The notes beneath the pieces were generated by a model. That model was not told where the DNA came from. It was given only the letters and a program-made list of their open reading frames with translations, and made no database searches. The position numbers and the translations under genes are program-made. This document shows, in pieces, positions 53,989 to 64,000 of a stretch of 64,000 nt of DNA. The DNA is taken from the NCBI GenBank assembly GCA_932521035.1, contig OW051496.1, positions 1,612,001-1,676,000 on the forward strand. Reading direction: 5' to 3'. The stretch's first letter is position 1, and each line of letters begins with the position of its first letter. This stretch comes from Oscheius dolichura. Lineage: Eukaryota; Nematoda; Chromadorea; Rhabditida; Rhabditidae.

Positions 53989-55353
53989 ATGGCCCGTCAT
54001 TGGCCCTTGTGGTCGCTTCGCTGCTTTTGGATTGTGGCCACTTTCTTCATCCTGACTGGAGGCGCACCCCTACCACCACAGTTACCATGTTTGCAATTCT
54101 TATTGAACGCTTTCTAATGGTTTTATTGCCGTGCCTAAAATCCACGATTTTCAGGGAGCTGCAAGTCGTTGACCGAAAGAAACTGTGTTACTTTCCTTGG
54201 AGATCTAATCCTCACAAGCAGTACAACGGAGGATGAACTGAAAGATTTGGAAATCATCCGGGGAAGTCTCATAATCAAGGACACAACCCTCGTCAGCCTG
54301 GACATTCCCAAGTTGCACACGATTGCTGCTTCAAAAGGTTTCTCATTTTTCTGGTTCCAACGGTATTTTTGTGCAGCACCCGCTTTTGTGATCAAGAACA
54401 ATGCCAAGCTGAAGTCTATCAACATGCCAAAAATAACAAATGTCACCGGGCCAAGCCAGCCACTGATTGAAATATCGGGCAATCCTCAGCTGGAGGGAAT
54501 GGAGAACTTTATCCCCTCTAGTATGCTGGCTCTCTGTACCAGACACCCCGCCGCGGTGTGTTTTCATGCTGAGCATGATGATGGTTCCACAAAGAAGGAT
54601 AAGAGTAAGACACTACAAAGTTGGTCAAGTATCAATCAAAAATTCAGAATGGTGGCTAGTTTGGATTCTTTCTGGTGTTGGACTTCTTTTCGTTCTGCTT
54701 GGAATCGCTGCTATATACTGGGTTTTCTCTTATCGAAACAAGAAGCGAAAGGAAAATAAAAAGGGCAAACCAAAACCAGGACAACCGGATGGAAAGCCGC
54801 CGCCGCCAGCCAAGATGACTAGCAAGACTTCTTCCAAAGACACGGTGAACACGGAGAACATCGCCGACATCACAAACAGCACTGAGAGCACAAAGATCGC
54901 CGACACCACAATAACAAGCGAGGCTAAAGATGAAAGTACGCAATCTAGCGGGCTTCAAACGCTCTCATCTCACAAGTCCGGAGTTTCCTCGTCATCCGAC
55001 TTGGAGAAGCTTCATTTTGGCAAGATGGGCATGATGAATTTGCGTTTTCTTCTGGAAGCTGATACATTGAAGAGTCACAGCGGTTTATTCCAAAGGAGCC
55101 CTAAAAATGATGGTCAGTACGGATAATTTTTCCTATTTCATAGTGGTCTGGCTTATAAGAAACTGTTTAGAGATGAAAAGTCTCAAAAAAAGCGTCGGCC
55201 TTGCTTCACAAGCAAGCTCCCGCGAAGAATCAACTCTCCGTGCTCTTTCACATCGGACCGGAAAAATTGGAGGAGAACGCCGCCATTCCCCAATACGAGC
55301 TGCTGGATATAGCAAGAAGATCGGAACCAATATTCCCAGGGGGTTCCGTGTGA
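53989..55353 (+). CDS. Receptor-L-domain (IRLD-like) single-pass membrane protein
   Basis: The best exons run 54155-54601 and 54655-55097 and continue to a TGA at 55353. The first begins SCKSLTERNCVTFLGDLILT and continues DLEIIRGSLIIKDTTLVSLD, KLKSINMPKITNVTGPS and LIEISGNPQLEGMENF: the leucine-rich beta-helix of receptor L domains (insulin/EGF receptor family), as in nematode IRLD proteins. A 42-nt intron near 54336-54377 is likely within it. A TM (WILSGVGLLFVLLGIAAIYW) and a basic stop (RNKKRK) follow, then a Ser/Thr/Lys-rich tail and a final exon ending DIARRSEPIFPGGSV. No kinase domain is attached. The signal-peptide exon is uncertain: candidates start at 53932 and 53989, and neither joins in phase. 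Confidence 0.65.
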
Positions 55354-55869
55354 TCCATTTTATCTGTTCTGAAGGAGAGAAGACGCAGCCGAGCGACTTT
55401 AAAGGAAGGAAGCCGACTTCCAGTCTTCAGCATACTCTGCCCGTAGCAGGAAATATGATCTAGGAGTAAAGCAATCTTAAAAGTTGAAACAAGCGCGCTC
55501 CATTAAATAAAGGAGATTGTTGTAGTGTTCTTTGTTACTTTCTTAAAACAACCGTTTCATCCATTGGAACGTTTCGCGTACGCATCTGAATGCATGCAGT
55601 GGTCCAATATTATGGGGATAGCCCATTATTTTGTCTGATACTATTCCAGACTTTGAATGTCGTTGCCACAGCAACTACGCGATCAAATTTAATTTATTTT
55701 CTCTACCTTTTAATTGTACGGAACCAAAAAGAGAACGGCGTGAAAAACTCAGGAATATCCGTTTTCGTGCCGTCGATATCACCATCGAAAATCACCGAGT
55801 CGAGAAGGAGTTTGCCTTTGATTCGAATGAAGAACCGAGGGATTATGCATCACGGATGTCTATGAGCAA

Positions 55870-56060
55870 ACTCCCCAATTTCGAACCGGTCGCGCAACGT
55901 AATTATCATCAGTCAAAGTTTGTAGGGCTACAGATTTTTTTGCCAAGGCCGTAGAGATGTGATAGGGTTCATTAGGATCATCGTGGCGTGTTCTCCAACT
56001 AGATCTTTGAATTTTTGAGATTGACCGAGAAATGATACGGACACAAACACCCGATACTCC
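55870..56060. repeat. Repeat D, copy 2 (inverted)
   Basis: Reverse-complement relative of 19401-19605, sharing TCATCAGTCAAAGTTTGTAG and TCTTTGAATTTTTGAGATTG. Confidence 0.6.
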
Positions 56061-56977
56061 CGTCAACACCCAAAAACGGGTGTTTTGCCCTTGTAAAGTC
56101 ATGGAAATGCTTGCCCAACAGGGTTAAAATGGTATCTTTATTAGAAGGAGTGATACCAATCAGACGATTCCTTCGGCCTTGCAGCATCCAATCGCGTGGT
56201 GGGTGAAAAGGGAAGGGTCTCATTCTGGGAAGGGTCTCATTCTTTCGAATCTCCTCTGTGATATCGGCACACTTCTCGTTTATGCTTTGAACGTGAATAT
56301 AATAGAAGTCTAAAAGAGCCCCAGCCATGTTTCGAGGGGAAATTAATGGAGTAGGAAAAACAATAATATCAGTTACCCAAGTATCACACTGAACAGCTTT
56401 GAAGCAGTAGTATTGTACAGCGACTCCACGCTTTCCGTTCGCTTCGATATCCAGAGCTATCCTAGAAAACAAATTTATTCAAAGTATGAGAAACCGACGT
56501 GGCACATGTGTCTTGATAGAAGGGGCACTCCACGATTTTCAGCTGTTGGTTTCCCTCGAAAGCACCAAAATTTGGCTCGAAAAAAGGTGGTTTCAAAAAT
56601 TGCGCCCGCATGCGGCTCGATTGGTCTCGAGGGGAAAGAAACAACGGTATCCCTATTTTTCGGAAAAAAAAACTATATAAGGGCGTCCTTCACTACATGA
56701 TATTGTAATATAGCATCTCGGGTAGTCTATATTTTTCCTGCTTCCGATTAAAAGGGCAGTTGTTTTTCAAAATGGACCGTGAAGCCGCAAAAGAACAGCT
56801 GCGCGGGCGCCGCACTGGCAAATTTGAGAAAACGACGCCTAGGTGCTCTAAAAGACACTCCTGCTCATTATATCCACTAGTTTGTCCAATACTCAATTGA
56901 ATGAAGAAACGATGTTTAGGAGCAATGGAAACGGAACAATCGAGATGAAATACCAGCGAATACGAACTACTTCCCAT
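55999..56977 (-). CDS. Uncharacterised multi-exon gene candidate
   Basis: I do not recognise a family. Three protein-like stretches occur in order on the minus strand: 56977-56790 (MGSSSYSLVFHLDCSVSIAP, then GQTSGYNEQECLLEHLG), 56600-56462 (FGAFEGNQQLKIVECPFYQD, then TCATSVSHTLN) and 56455-55999 (IALDIEANGKRGVAVQYYCF, then SINEKCADITEEIRKNETLP). Composition is coding-like with scattered Cys and one N-glycosylation site. The second and third overlap in different frames around a TTTTCTAG acceptor, so the joint is unresolved. A 20-bp tandem duplication (AATGAGACCCTTCCC repeat) lies near 56210-56242. The 3' end runs into repeat D. Confidence 0.35.
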
Positions 56978-57180
56978 CTCACGGGCTGAATTTTACTGAT
57001 CAAGCCTGCGCCCGCACCCGTGCCGCCTCAGCAATTAGTTACCATTACGCGCACGGGTGCGAAGAAAGAAATGAGGCGCCGGTGCGCGCACCCCAGCGCA
57101 AGCTATTGTAGGCCGCGATGCTACAACGCGAACAAGGAAACCACGTAAAAAATAACACTGGACGGCCCTCTTAAAAACTT

Positions 57181-57260
57181 TATTAGTTTAGTGGAAGGCG
57201 GCGGCGACGACAGCCCAGAGAAGGGCGAAGGCGGGGACCCGGCGAAAGGCGTACGCGTAT
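57181..57260 (-). pseudogene. 3' remnant of a tandem copy of the GPI-type mini-gene
   Basis: On the minus strand it reads FALLWAVVAAAFH and a stop, matching FALLWAVVAGVFN at the end of the intact gene 150 bp away. Only the C-terminal hydrophobic tail remains. Confidence 0.7.
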
Positions 57261-57402
57261 CAAGATGTCGCTGATCGAAAATAAACAAGTGTTAGAGGAA
57301 ACCGGGGAGATGAAAAGACGGACGGATACGGGCACGTCGGAACGGTAAAAACAAGGAAAATATTAAAGAAAAACGGGTGCACGAAAACATTTATTCGTGT
57401 TA

Positions 57403-57615
57403 TTAATTGAAGACGCCGGCGACGACAGCCCAGAGGAGGGCGAAGGCCAGTCCAGCGGCGGTGGCGGAGTTGGCCGCGGCGGGTCCGGGGGTAGTGTCCA
57501 CGACCGGGGCAGGCGTGTCGCCGGTGGGCGTGTCGGTCGTAGTGGTGGCAGAAGCCACGCCAGCCATGGAGAGCATCGTGACACAGATGAGCGCGGCGAT
57601 GAAGAAAGTCTGCAT
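57403..57615 (-). CDS. Small mucin-like, probably GPI-anchored protein, 70 aa
   Basis: The start at 57615 (MQTFFIAALICVTMLSMAG) gives a signal peptide; an upstream in-frame ATG at 57639 would add eight charged residues before it and is less likely. The mature region is a short Thr/Pro-rich stretch (TTTTDTPTGDTPAPVVDTTP) suited to O-glycosylation. After small residues (AANSATAAG) it ends in a hydrophobic tail (LAFALLWAVVAGVFN) without a cytoplasmic charge, as in GPI-attachment signals. It is single-exon and GC-rich compared with flanks. A TATA box (57684-57693) lies upstream. It likely coats the cell surface; no family is assigned. Confidence 0.75.
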   Translation of the reverse strand: MQTFFIAALICVTMLSMAGVASATTTTDTPTGDTPAPVVDTTPGPAAANSATAAGLAFALLWAVVAGVFN

Positions 57616-57683
57616 AGTTTTCCTGAGCGATGGGCACAACCAGCTACAGAAAAGGGAACAATGAAACTGGGCAGTTTTCTCCG

Positions 57684-57693
57684 CTTTATATAC
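57684..57693 (-). promoter_or_regulatory. TATA box of the GPI-type mini-gene
   Basis: TATATAAAGC on the minus strand, about 70 nt before the ATG at 57615. Confidence 0.6.
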
Positions 57694-59020
57694 CTATTTC
57701 TTCCCCAAATTTGGGTATTCTAATGAAGGATTACAGACGCGCGACACGATATTGACAAGTTCCCTGACGACCGGGAAATCAATTTGCCAATTTCAATTTG
57801 AAAGTATTCTGGCCGAATAGGCTCAGTATTCGAAAGTTCACGGGCTTCTTACTGTCGTGAAAGCCGTAGTTTCTCGAATAGACGTCCTCTTATCATTAGA
57901 AGCTTTCTCCTTCCATATTGTTCCTGGAAAGGAGAGTATATGTCGGTGTTTCCCGTAAAAAATGTACAGGAGAGCAGGAAAAAGCGGCGGCAGGAGCGGC
58001 GCCTATTAAACGATGGCAGAGTCTTTCCCAGGAGAGTACAGACTGACCATCGAATGAGTTATGATTAGCCGGCGATTCAAAAATGGCTGGCCCTATGAAT
58101 AGTAACTGTCCAGTGACTTGGTCCTGTCTCTCCAGAATTTCTCTGGTAAAAGATCATTTGTGGAAAACGCGTTACATACGAATCAGAATGGGTGGCTTTG
58201 GCTGTCTACGGCAAAGGAAGCTACCCTCTAAGAAAACGTTTTTATTTGTCATTCATCGCCGTTCGTTGACTTCTTTAAAGGGAGCCTCCGGAAACAAAAA
58301 ATTAGGTCAAAAATGATTTCAGTTCAATTTCTTGCATATTTTTCGATAATTGGATTTGACATAGATTCCAGCCGTTTTAATGTTTTTTGGGTAGCTTATA
58401 CTTCAAATAAGCAAAAGAAATAATAAAAACGATGACAACATATGTAAAATCTGTATAAAAATGCATGCCAAACTTTGAGGCTGGACCATCTAGACGGGAA
58501 AATGCTCGACCTAGATTCGACTTTTCTTTTAAATAATTCAATTTTAGAGTTTTTTGCATTTGAAATGTTATTTTGTATTACTTTTGTTGTATTGCTTTCT
58601 CTTATTGTTCTATCATTTCTATTTTGTTTTCTACTATTTCTAATTGATAATACATTATTTTTAGATGCTTAGGCCATTCAGATATACACTTTCGGAGTGA
58701 GAGGCACGATCACTGTGGCGCCGACCTTTCTTCTTCCGCGGCGAGTAAGGGGTCTTTAGCTGTTAGAAGTATACTCCGTTGAACACGCCAACACTATGAT
58801 CCTTTAATTTACAGGCTCCCGACATTGACAGCCCGACTTTTCCATAAGAAATTCGACCGCAGCGGCCTTCAGAAAACGACTCGACATAGACAACCGTGCA
58901 AGGTTTCATCGTTCATTCCGTCTTTTTCTTTTTGTCGAGAAATACATCTCTCCCTCTTTGCTTTTTGTTATACTCCCTCAAAAAATATCCTGTCAATTTC
59001 GCTATGATCTCTCGAATTAT
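57694..59020. other. No gene; repeat C fragments and the kinase-Kelch 3' flank
   Basis: Positions 58275-58680 carry parts of repeat family C (see 16375). From about 58900 the T-rich CTTTTTGTCGAGAAATACAT matches the 3' flank of kinase-Kelch copies 1 and 2. Confidence 0.5.
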
Positions 59021-61271
59021 TTATTGTTTTAAATCGTTTGGATAAGAAGAAAGACGATCCGCGAACTCTTGAGGTACGAGAACAGCAGACGGAGGGAGAT
59101 AATATTCCACCGCTAGAGCTACAGAGGGGCCGACACGCCAATTGATTCCGTTAAATATATGCACACTGGATCTATCATTAGTATCATCCCAGCCAATTGT
59201 AATGATTTCTCGATCGAGAGCAACTCCAACAGAAGCAAAAATAGGGGAGGTTAAGGGCGACAAGTAATTCCACTGTCCATTTTCTTCAAGTGGATCCAAT
59301 TCCAGAACTGTGGTAGTCCATTCTTTTCCATAATGACCTCCTATTACAACCAGCTTATTTCTATAACAAAAGAGAGAATGGCGAGATCGAGGTGTTGGCA
59401 TATCTGTCAGTTCAGTCCACACTCCACTCTCAGGATCGAAACATTCCACACTTTTCAAATCGACATAATCATTTCTCGATCCTCCACAAATATATATTTT
59501 CCCGTTAAAGACTGCCGCAGCTGCCCAATATCTGGCATATTTCATGTCTCTAAAATCACTTATTAGCCGAAAGATAATCAAAAGCTGGAAGTTCCTATTT
59601 CATAAAGATAACTTACGGCATCCGTGTCCATTTATCCTCCTTCGGATCATATCGTTCCACACTTTTTAGTACTTGGTATCTGTCCATATTCCATCCTCCA
59701 AACACCCAAATGTATCCATTCCATTCCAAATATCCATTATTAAACCATCTGCGTCTCTCATTCATATCAGCCAGTTGTTTCCATTCCATATTTTTGTCCA
59801 ACTTGAAGAATTTCTTGTCGTAGTTGATTATATAGAGTCCATCATCGAGATAAACAACACCAACAGGTAGGCGAGGAAGTTCCATTCGTGAAACAGTCCA
59901 GGTGGATGTCTTCCGATTCCATATTGTCATCTTGTTACCACCGCCTCCTCCCATGACCAAAATCTAAAAAAGCGCCCCATTTTCTTTCCTAACTCTCAAA
60001 TTTTCACCTACCGTCGGGCCGAATTTCGGTTCAAAGTTTATGATTTCCTGGATCGACGACCTATCAGAAATGTTTCTTTGCCAGCATCTTAAAAATATTT
60101 TAATAGAATTGTCCAACAAACAAAGAAAACGAAATAAGGTTAATTTTGTAGGCCTTTTCAGCCCCAAACTTCATATTTCTACACCAACCTTTTCACAAAA
60201 TTCCACGAATCCTCACTCATTTTATCAGGATCTATAGGCAGTTGCATACGACCATTTTTAAATTTTTGATTTTCCAAAGGGTACCTACTTTTAAATTGTC
60301 CACTGATCAAATAAAATCACCCGACTTCCGGCATATAATTTCCCATATTGTTACTCCAAATGAATAAACATCAGCCGGTGCTCCATAATTCTTTTCTGTT
60401 CCCACTATTTCCGGGGCCATATAGGGGTCGGTGCCTTTATGACTTGAATAGCAAAGCTTATTAGGAAGAGAAGAGTCAGTTACCCACTAGTATATGTATT
60501 TTGGTGAGAAATATTCCTAGCCAGTCCAAAATCCGCCAGCTTTAAATGAGTTCTTGTTGCTAAAAGGATGCTAAAAACGAGTATTAATAAACAGAGAAAA
60601 TGTATACTTTCGGGGCTTGACGTCTCTGTGAAGTATTTCGTGTTCATGTAGATACTGTAGGCCGGAACCGATTTGCTGGATCCATATGGTTATTAACATC
60701 AGGCCATACATTTTAGAGGCATCGTGGATTTCTGTTGACATCCTTTGAAATTGAAATAAATAAAGGATAACCGTTATGCAGACTGCCAAGTTCCATATAT
60801 TCCATCACGTATCCCTGATATTGTGGCTTTTCAATATTGCTTTTGTCTTTGTACATCTCCCCATCCCAGACCACTCCAAATAATTCCACAATATGTGGAT
60901 GGGTGTGCTAAAAATAAGAAAAAAAACTGGATGTGAACTCGGAAAAAAACAGAAAAGAACGGTTTTCTTACCGTTTTCAATATCTGGATTTCTCTTTCAG
61001 AATATATATCCAATACATTGAATAATTTCACGGCCACAATTCTGAATAGAATTGGTCTCGGAAAGGGAAACCAACTTACCGTTTCTTTAGAGCGAATATG
61101 TTTAATTCGGACCCCTTCAAAACTGTACCGTATCCTCCACTACCCACCCGTTCTTTAAGTCTAAAATCCTCCAAAGTATGGTACGGCACGCCTAGAAACA
61201 TGGTAGCATATAAAAGGGAAGAGAGTTCTACCATCCGAAGTGTATTTCACGGAGGAAAGTAAGTTTCCCAT
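59021..61271 (-). CDS. Protein kinase-Kelch fusion, copy 3, about 578 aa, 11 exons
   Basis: Exons (minus): 61271-61232, 61191-61080, 61041-60972, 60907-60772, 60731-60608, 60570-60484, 60442-60326, 60287-60189, 60087-60012, 59963 to about 59617, 59549-59021. The N-terminus is MGNLLSS, again a myristoylation signal. All kinase landmarks are intact: GSGGYGTVLKG, VAVKLF, SEREI, HRDVKPRN, LKLADFGLA, GTDPYMAPEIV and CWQRNISDRSS. Six Kelch blades follow (MGGGGGNKMTIWNRK, GYIWVFGG, GKIYICGG, NKLVVIGG and others). It is the most diverged copy (two residues fewer in exon 2, several changes in the alpha-C to hinge region) and has compact introns with no transposon, so it is the best candidate for the conserved functional gene. 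Confidence 0.85.
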
Positions 61272-62904
61272 TCGGAGGTAACTTCAATTGACTGAAAATG
61301 TCAGGGTACCTGAGGAACAAAGTTTTTAGAGAGGATTAACGATGAGAAATTGGAAATTATAATCATATCTGCTTCCTTACTGAAATACAATGTGTACTTC
61401 CATAAAAGCCCCTTGGAAATATTGTCAAATATGAGAAGTTTCCCTTTCTTACAGATTATACTTTCAATTTTTAAATAGGATGCAAAAAAGGAGGAGGGAG
61501 CCTGCCTCTTTCCGTACACATGGAGCTGATAGGGAAAACAGATAAGACCGATGACGTATAAAATTCTGAGAGTATTTATCTGGTGAAAAGAAAATTGAAG
61601 AAGGGACGACAAGGACGTTTTTCCTCAATTTTATTCCATTTTTGGTACCCCTTTTCCCCCGCAACAATTCTCTTTTCATAGCGAGAAGACGACGGAAAGA
61701 TCAACACAACTAATGACTCAGTTCTGAGCGGAGTGTGTCTGACGGGAAGCGAAAACAAGAAGTCGAAGCCATTTACTTGAAAATAATTATTTTCTAGGTA
61801 CTGATGCCCCTTTATCAGACCTTTCCCTTTCCACTTCCGATACCCCGTCTATTGACACAAAACGAATCACGTGCCTCGATAAAATTGAAGCAATAGATTA
61901 ATTGAAACAAGAGGATCGTGTAATTTTTTGAAAAACTGAAGGATTACAGATTGGGGATCTTTACCATCTTCACGGAAAACGATGTATTGCAAGCTGGAAA
62001 CGGATAACAAAATCAAAGCACCGTAAATTGATTTTGCGCGTAAGAATAGAAATAGTTCTTTCTTCACGTATTTTTATTCGAGATGTATTCGAGATAAACA
62101 TGCAATCAAAATCTTTCGGAAGGTTTATAAAAATAAAAGGAAACGCATGAAAACAGAATTCAGTTTTTTTCTTTTTGTCGAGAAACACGTCTTCCTCTTT
62201 TCTTTTTTTATACTCCCTCAAAATGAATAATGAAGACAAAGCTATCCGTAATCATTTGGTCTTTGGCATTTGGCCGGTTATAGCTAACTGATGAAACTAG
62301 ATTTTGAAAAATATGTACAGTAATCTGAAAGTTGTCAAGGAAAGGGGGAAGGGATCGTACTGCATAACAGGAACATGAGCAGATTCTCTCCATAGAATTT
62401 TTCCTCCGATTAATTCCAATATACCACTTGTTTCTGACGGAAAGGACAGCGTGCCTGAAAATAACGTCTTGTATGAAACAGAAGCACTAAATTGGGGAAC
62501 AAAATTTAATTAAGTAGCAGAATTGATACAAAAAAGAGAAGAACTTTTTGTTTTCGTTATAGGGGAAATTTTCACTCCAGAATATCGAATAATGGCCTCA
62601 ACTAGTTCATAACACTTTTGCTAGGCGATGAGCTGAAACGTTTTTGTTCGATTAACGGGACCACCAGATATAAGAAATCCGGAATTTTCCGGGAACAGTT
62701 CATATTAGTACAGTACAGCTGATTAGAAGTTGGAGAATTCCGAATAAACGGAAAATTCAATTTTGAAGCCAATTCTAACGGTCTAGTGATTGTATGATGG
62801 GGGTTTTTACAACTACAATAAAACGAAAAAAAAACCGAATGATTTGAGATTTTTGGAAGACGATGGCGTCTGATAATAACATCTAGCCTATTCTTCTTTT
62901 TTAA
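61272..62904. other. No gene; a kinase-Kelch 3' UTR remnant at 62158-62222
   Basis: CAGTTTTTTTCTTTTTGTCG followed by AGAAACACGT and TATACTCCCTCAAAA repeats the T-rich 3' flank of the kinase-Kelch genes with no gene attached, marking a lost or partial fourth copy. The rest is AT-rich without support for coding. Confidence 0.55.
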
Positions 62905-63170
62905 AGGGAGTTACCGGCAGTAAAAAAAAATTGTTGATTTCGTTGATTAACTTTTCAGAGAAAATCGTTTCGCCGACAAATCTTTTTATTTCTTTGCTTG
63001 TACATGTTTTCTTTTCATTCTTTTTGTTGTAGAAATATCTACATTCGATAGCGCTTCTTTTGCAGTATCACTGAGCATGTGGCGTGCGATATAAATGCAG
63101 AAAAATAAATAACAACGCAGCAAACGGATCTGAAATAGAATTTGGTGTATTTCTTTTGATTCTGATATTG
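62905..63170. repeat. Repeat family C, copy at 62.9 kb
   Basis: Colinear with 16375-16690 (CTACATTCGATAGCGCTTCT and AAATGCAGAAAAATAAATAA against their counterparts). It ends immediately before the Kelch fragment. Confidence 0.65.
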
Positions 63171-63475
63171 ATGTGGCACAACCTGCCTCCCATGAACACG
63201 ACCCGTTGCAACTTTACCCTCGAGTTTATGAACGGCCACGTCTACGCGATTGGTGGCTTCGACGGGAAGAAGATTACGGCCAGCGCTGAGAAGTTGAACT
63301 TGGTCGGTCAATCCTGGAGCGTAACGGTCTTTCTCGCAATTTGTAAAAATATAAAAATGTAAAAATATTTCAGCCCATTCCGGAACTGTCCCTGCCCCGT
63401 TCAGCACTGAAAGCGGTACGCATCGCTGACCACGGCATCATCCGCGAACTGATCGGCTTCGACGGTGATGACTAG
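63171..63475 (+). CDS. Short Kelch-repeat protein or fragment, 83 aa
   Basis: Exon 1 (63171-63320) reads MWHNLPPMNTTRCNFTLEFM then NGHVYAIGGFDGKK and LNLVGQSW: one full Kelch motif with the GG pair and the conserved Trp. Exon 2 (63374-63475) adds PIPELSLPRSALKAV, the start of the next blade, and then stops after IGFDGDD. Codon use is GC-rich, unlike the three kinase-Kelch genes, so this comes from a different Kelch gene (BTB-Kelch-like spacing). A propeller needs several blades, so this is probably a truncated piece carried next to repeat C. Confidence 0.5.
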
Positions 63476-64000
63476 TTCTCGTTTCGAGAAATCCATGTCT
63501 TTTGATAAAGAAATTATATAACGGCTAATGTCTAATAATAAAACTGCTAAAGATATTTATCTTATTGTATTTGCCAACTATTTCTTGTATATAATGAGTT
63601 CTACGACATTGAGTCCTTTACCATGAGACACTTTTCGATTTGCCGATAAATACAGAGACCTCTGCTACCGAGGCAGAAAAGAGAAAAGTCAACGAAACGG
63701 AACTGCTCGATCCAAAGAAATTGGGTCAATGACAGATTTTTGAATATTTTGTCTCCTATCAAGCAGTTCTTCGTTTTCTTTGTTGTTGCCTCTCTTCTTG
63801 ATTTGGATGATCTTTTCTAACATGGGTAGTGAATCTTGGCGGGAAAACTTGAAATTAAACTGAAACAACACGAGAACACGAAGAAAGTAGGAAGGTTAGA
63901 GATAACAGTTGGCGGCAAAACAGGGGCAAGGACAAGTGTCAGATCAAGTCGTCTCGTCTCATTTCTTGGCCATTTGGCTAGGATAGATCGCTGGTTACTC
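63476..64000. other. No gene recognised
   Basis: Polyadenylation-like AATAATAAAA follows the Kelch fragment near 63534. The rest is AT-rich with only short frames. Confidence 0.5.

Noticed and set aside
1-64000. CRISPR arrays, operons with ribosome binding sites, prophage
   Set aside because: Intron-bearing eukaryotic sequence; no regularly spaced direct repeats or bacterial gene structure were seen.

Overview
The window is eukaryotic and most likely from a nematode. It carries a Major Sperm Protein domain gene, a receptor-L-domain membrane protein of the type expanded in nematodes, an RTE-type LINE, and genes cut by very short introns (about 35-60 nt, GT...AG, T-rich acceptors). No contig name was given and I cannot place the species. 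About half of the sequence is repeats: TTAA-flanked piggyBac-like MITEs, a TATAGTCC/GGACTATA hairpin family, several fold-back elements, a Helitron, an LTR retrotransposon and a LINE.

Layout. 1-20.7 kb is gene-poor and repeat-rich; only a small conserved-looking ORF at 5.2 kb is supported. 21.8-22.6 kb (-) is an intronless MSP-domain gene. 23.0-23.4 kb (-) is a 5'-truncated relic of a membrane protein whose long paralogue lies at 39.7-41.3 kb. 23.7-27.1 kb (+) is a secretory gene with a TATA box, split by an RTE LINE with an 11-bp target duplication. 27.8-32.6, 43.9-46.3 and 59.0-61.3 kb (-) are three paralogous 11-exon genes. Each encodes a putatively N-myristoylated TKL-like protein kinase fused to a six-blade Kelch propeller. 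34.3-34.7 kb is a Helitron helicase fragment. 35.9-39.2 kb (+) is a five-pass prominin-like gene with a decayed exon copy behind it. 46.7-48.1 kb (-) is an LTR plus gag whose insertion truncated a small secreted protein gene. 49.8-51.7 kb (-) is a TMEM55/PIP4P-like gene lacking the catalytic Cys and Arg. 51.9-53.6 kb (-) is a TSSK-like sperm kinase. 54.0-55.4 kb (+) is a receptor-L-domain single-pass protein. 57.2-57.6 kb (-) is a GPI-type mucin-like mini-gene plus a tandem remnant. 63.2-63.5 kb (+) is a short Kelch-repeat gene or fragment.

The most unusual content is the kinase-Kelch family. Copies 1 and 2 arose by a segmental duplication that also carried pieces of the gag gene. Because the three copies share intron positions, pairwise comparison gives empty sites for the transposons inside copy 1. 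One is a Helitron inserted exactly between A and T; the other is a MITE that duplicated TTAA. Copy 1 has lost the catalytic-loop Lys and copy 2 the first Gly of the P-loop, while copy 3 looks intact.

Several reading frames break by one base at A/T homopolymers (TSSK-like, TMEM55-like). Assembly error and real decay cannot be separated from this sequence alone. Splice junctions were assigned by eye from frame continuity and paralogue comparison, so individual boundaries may be off by a few bases.
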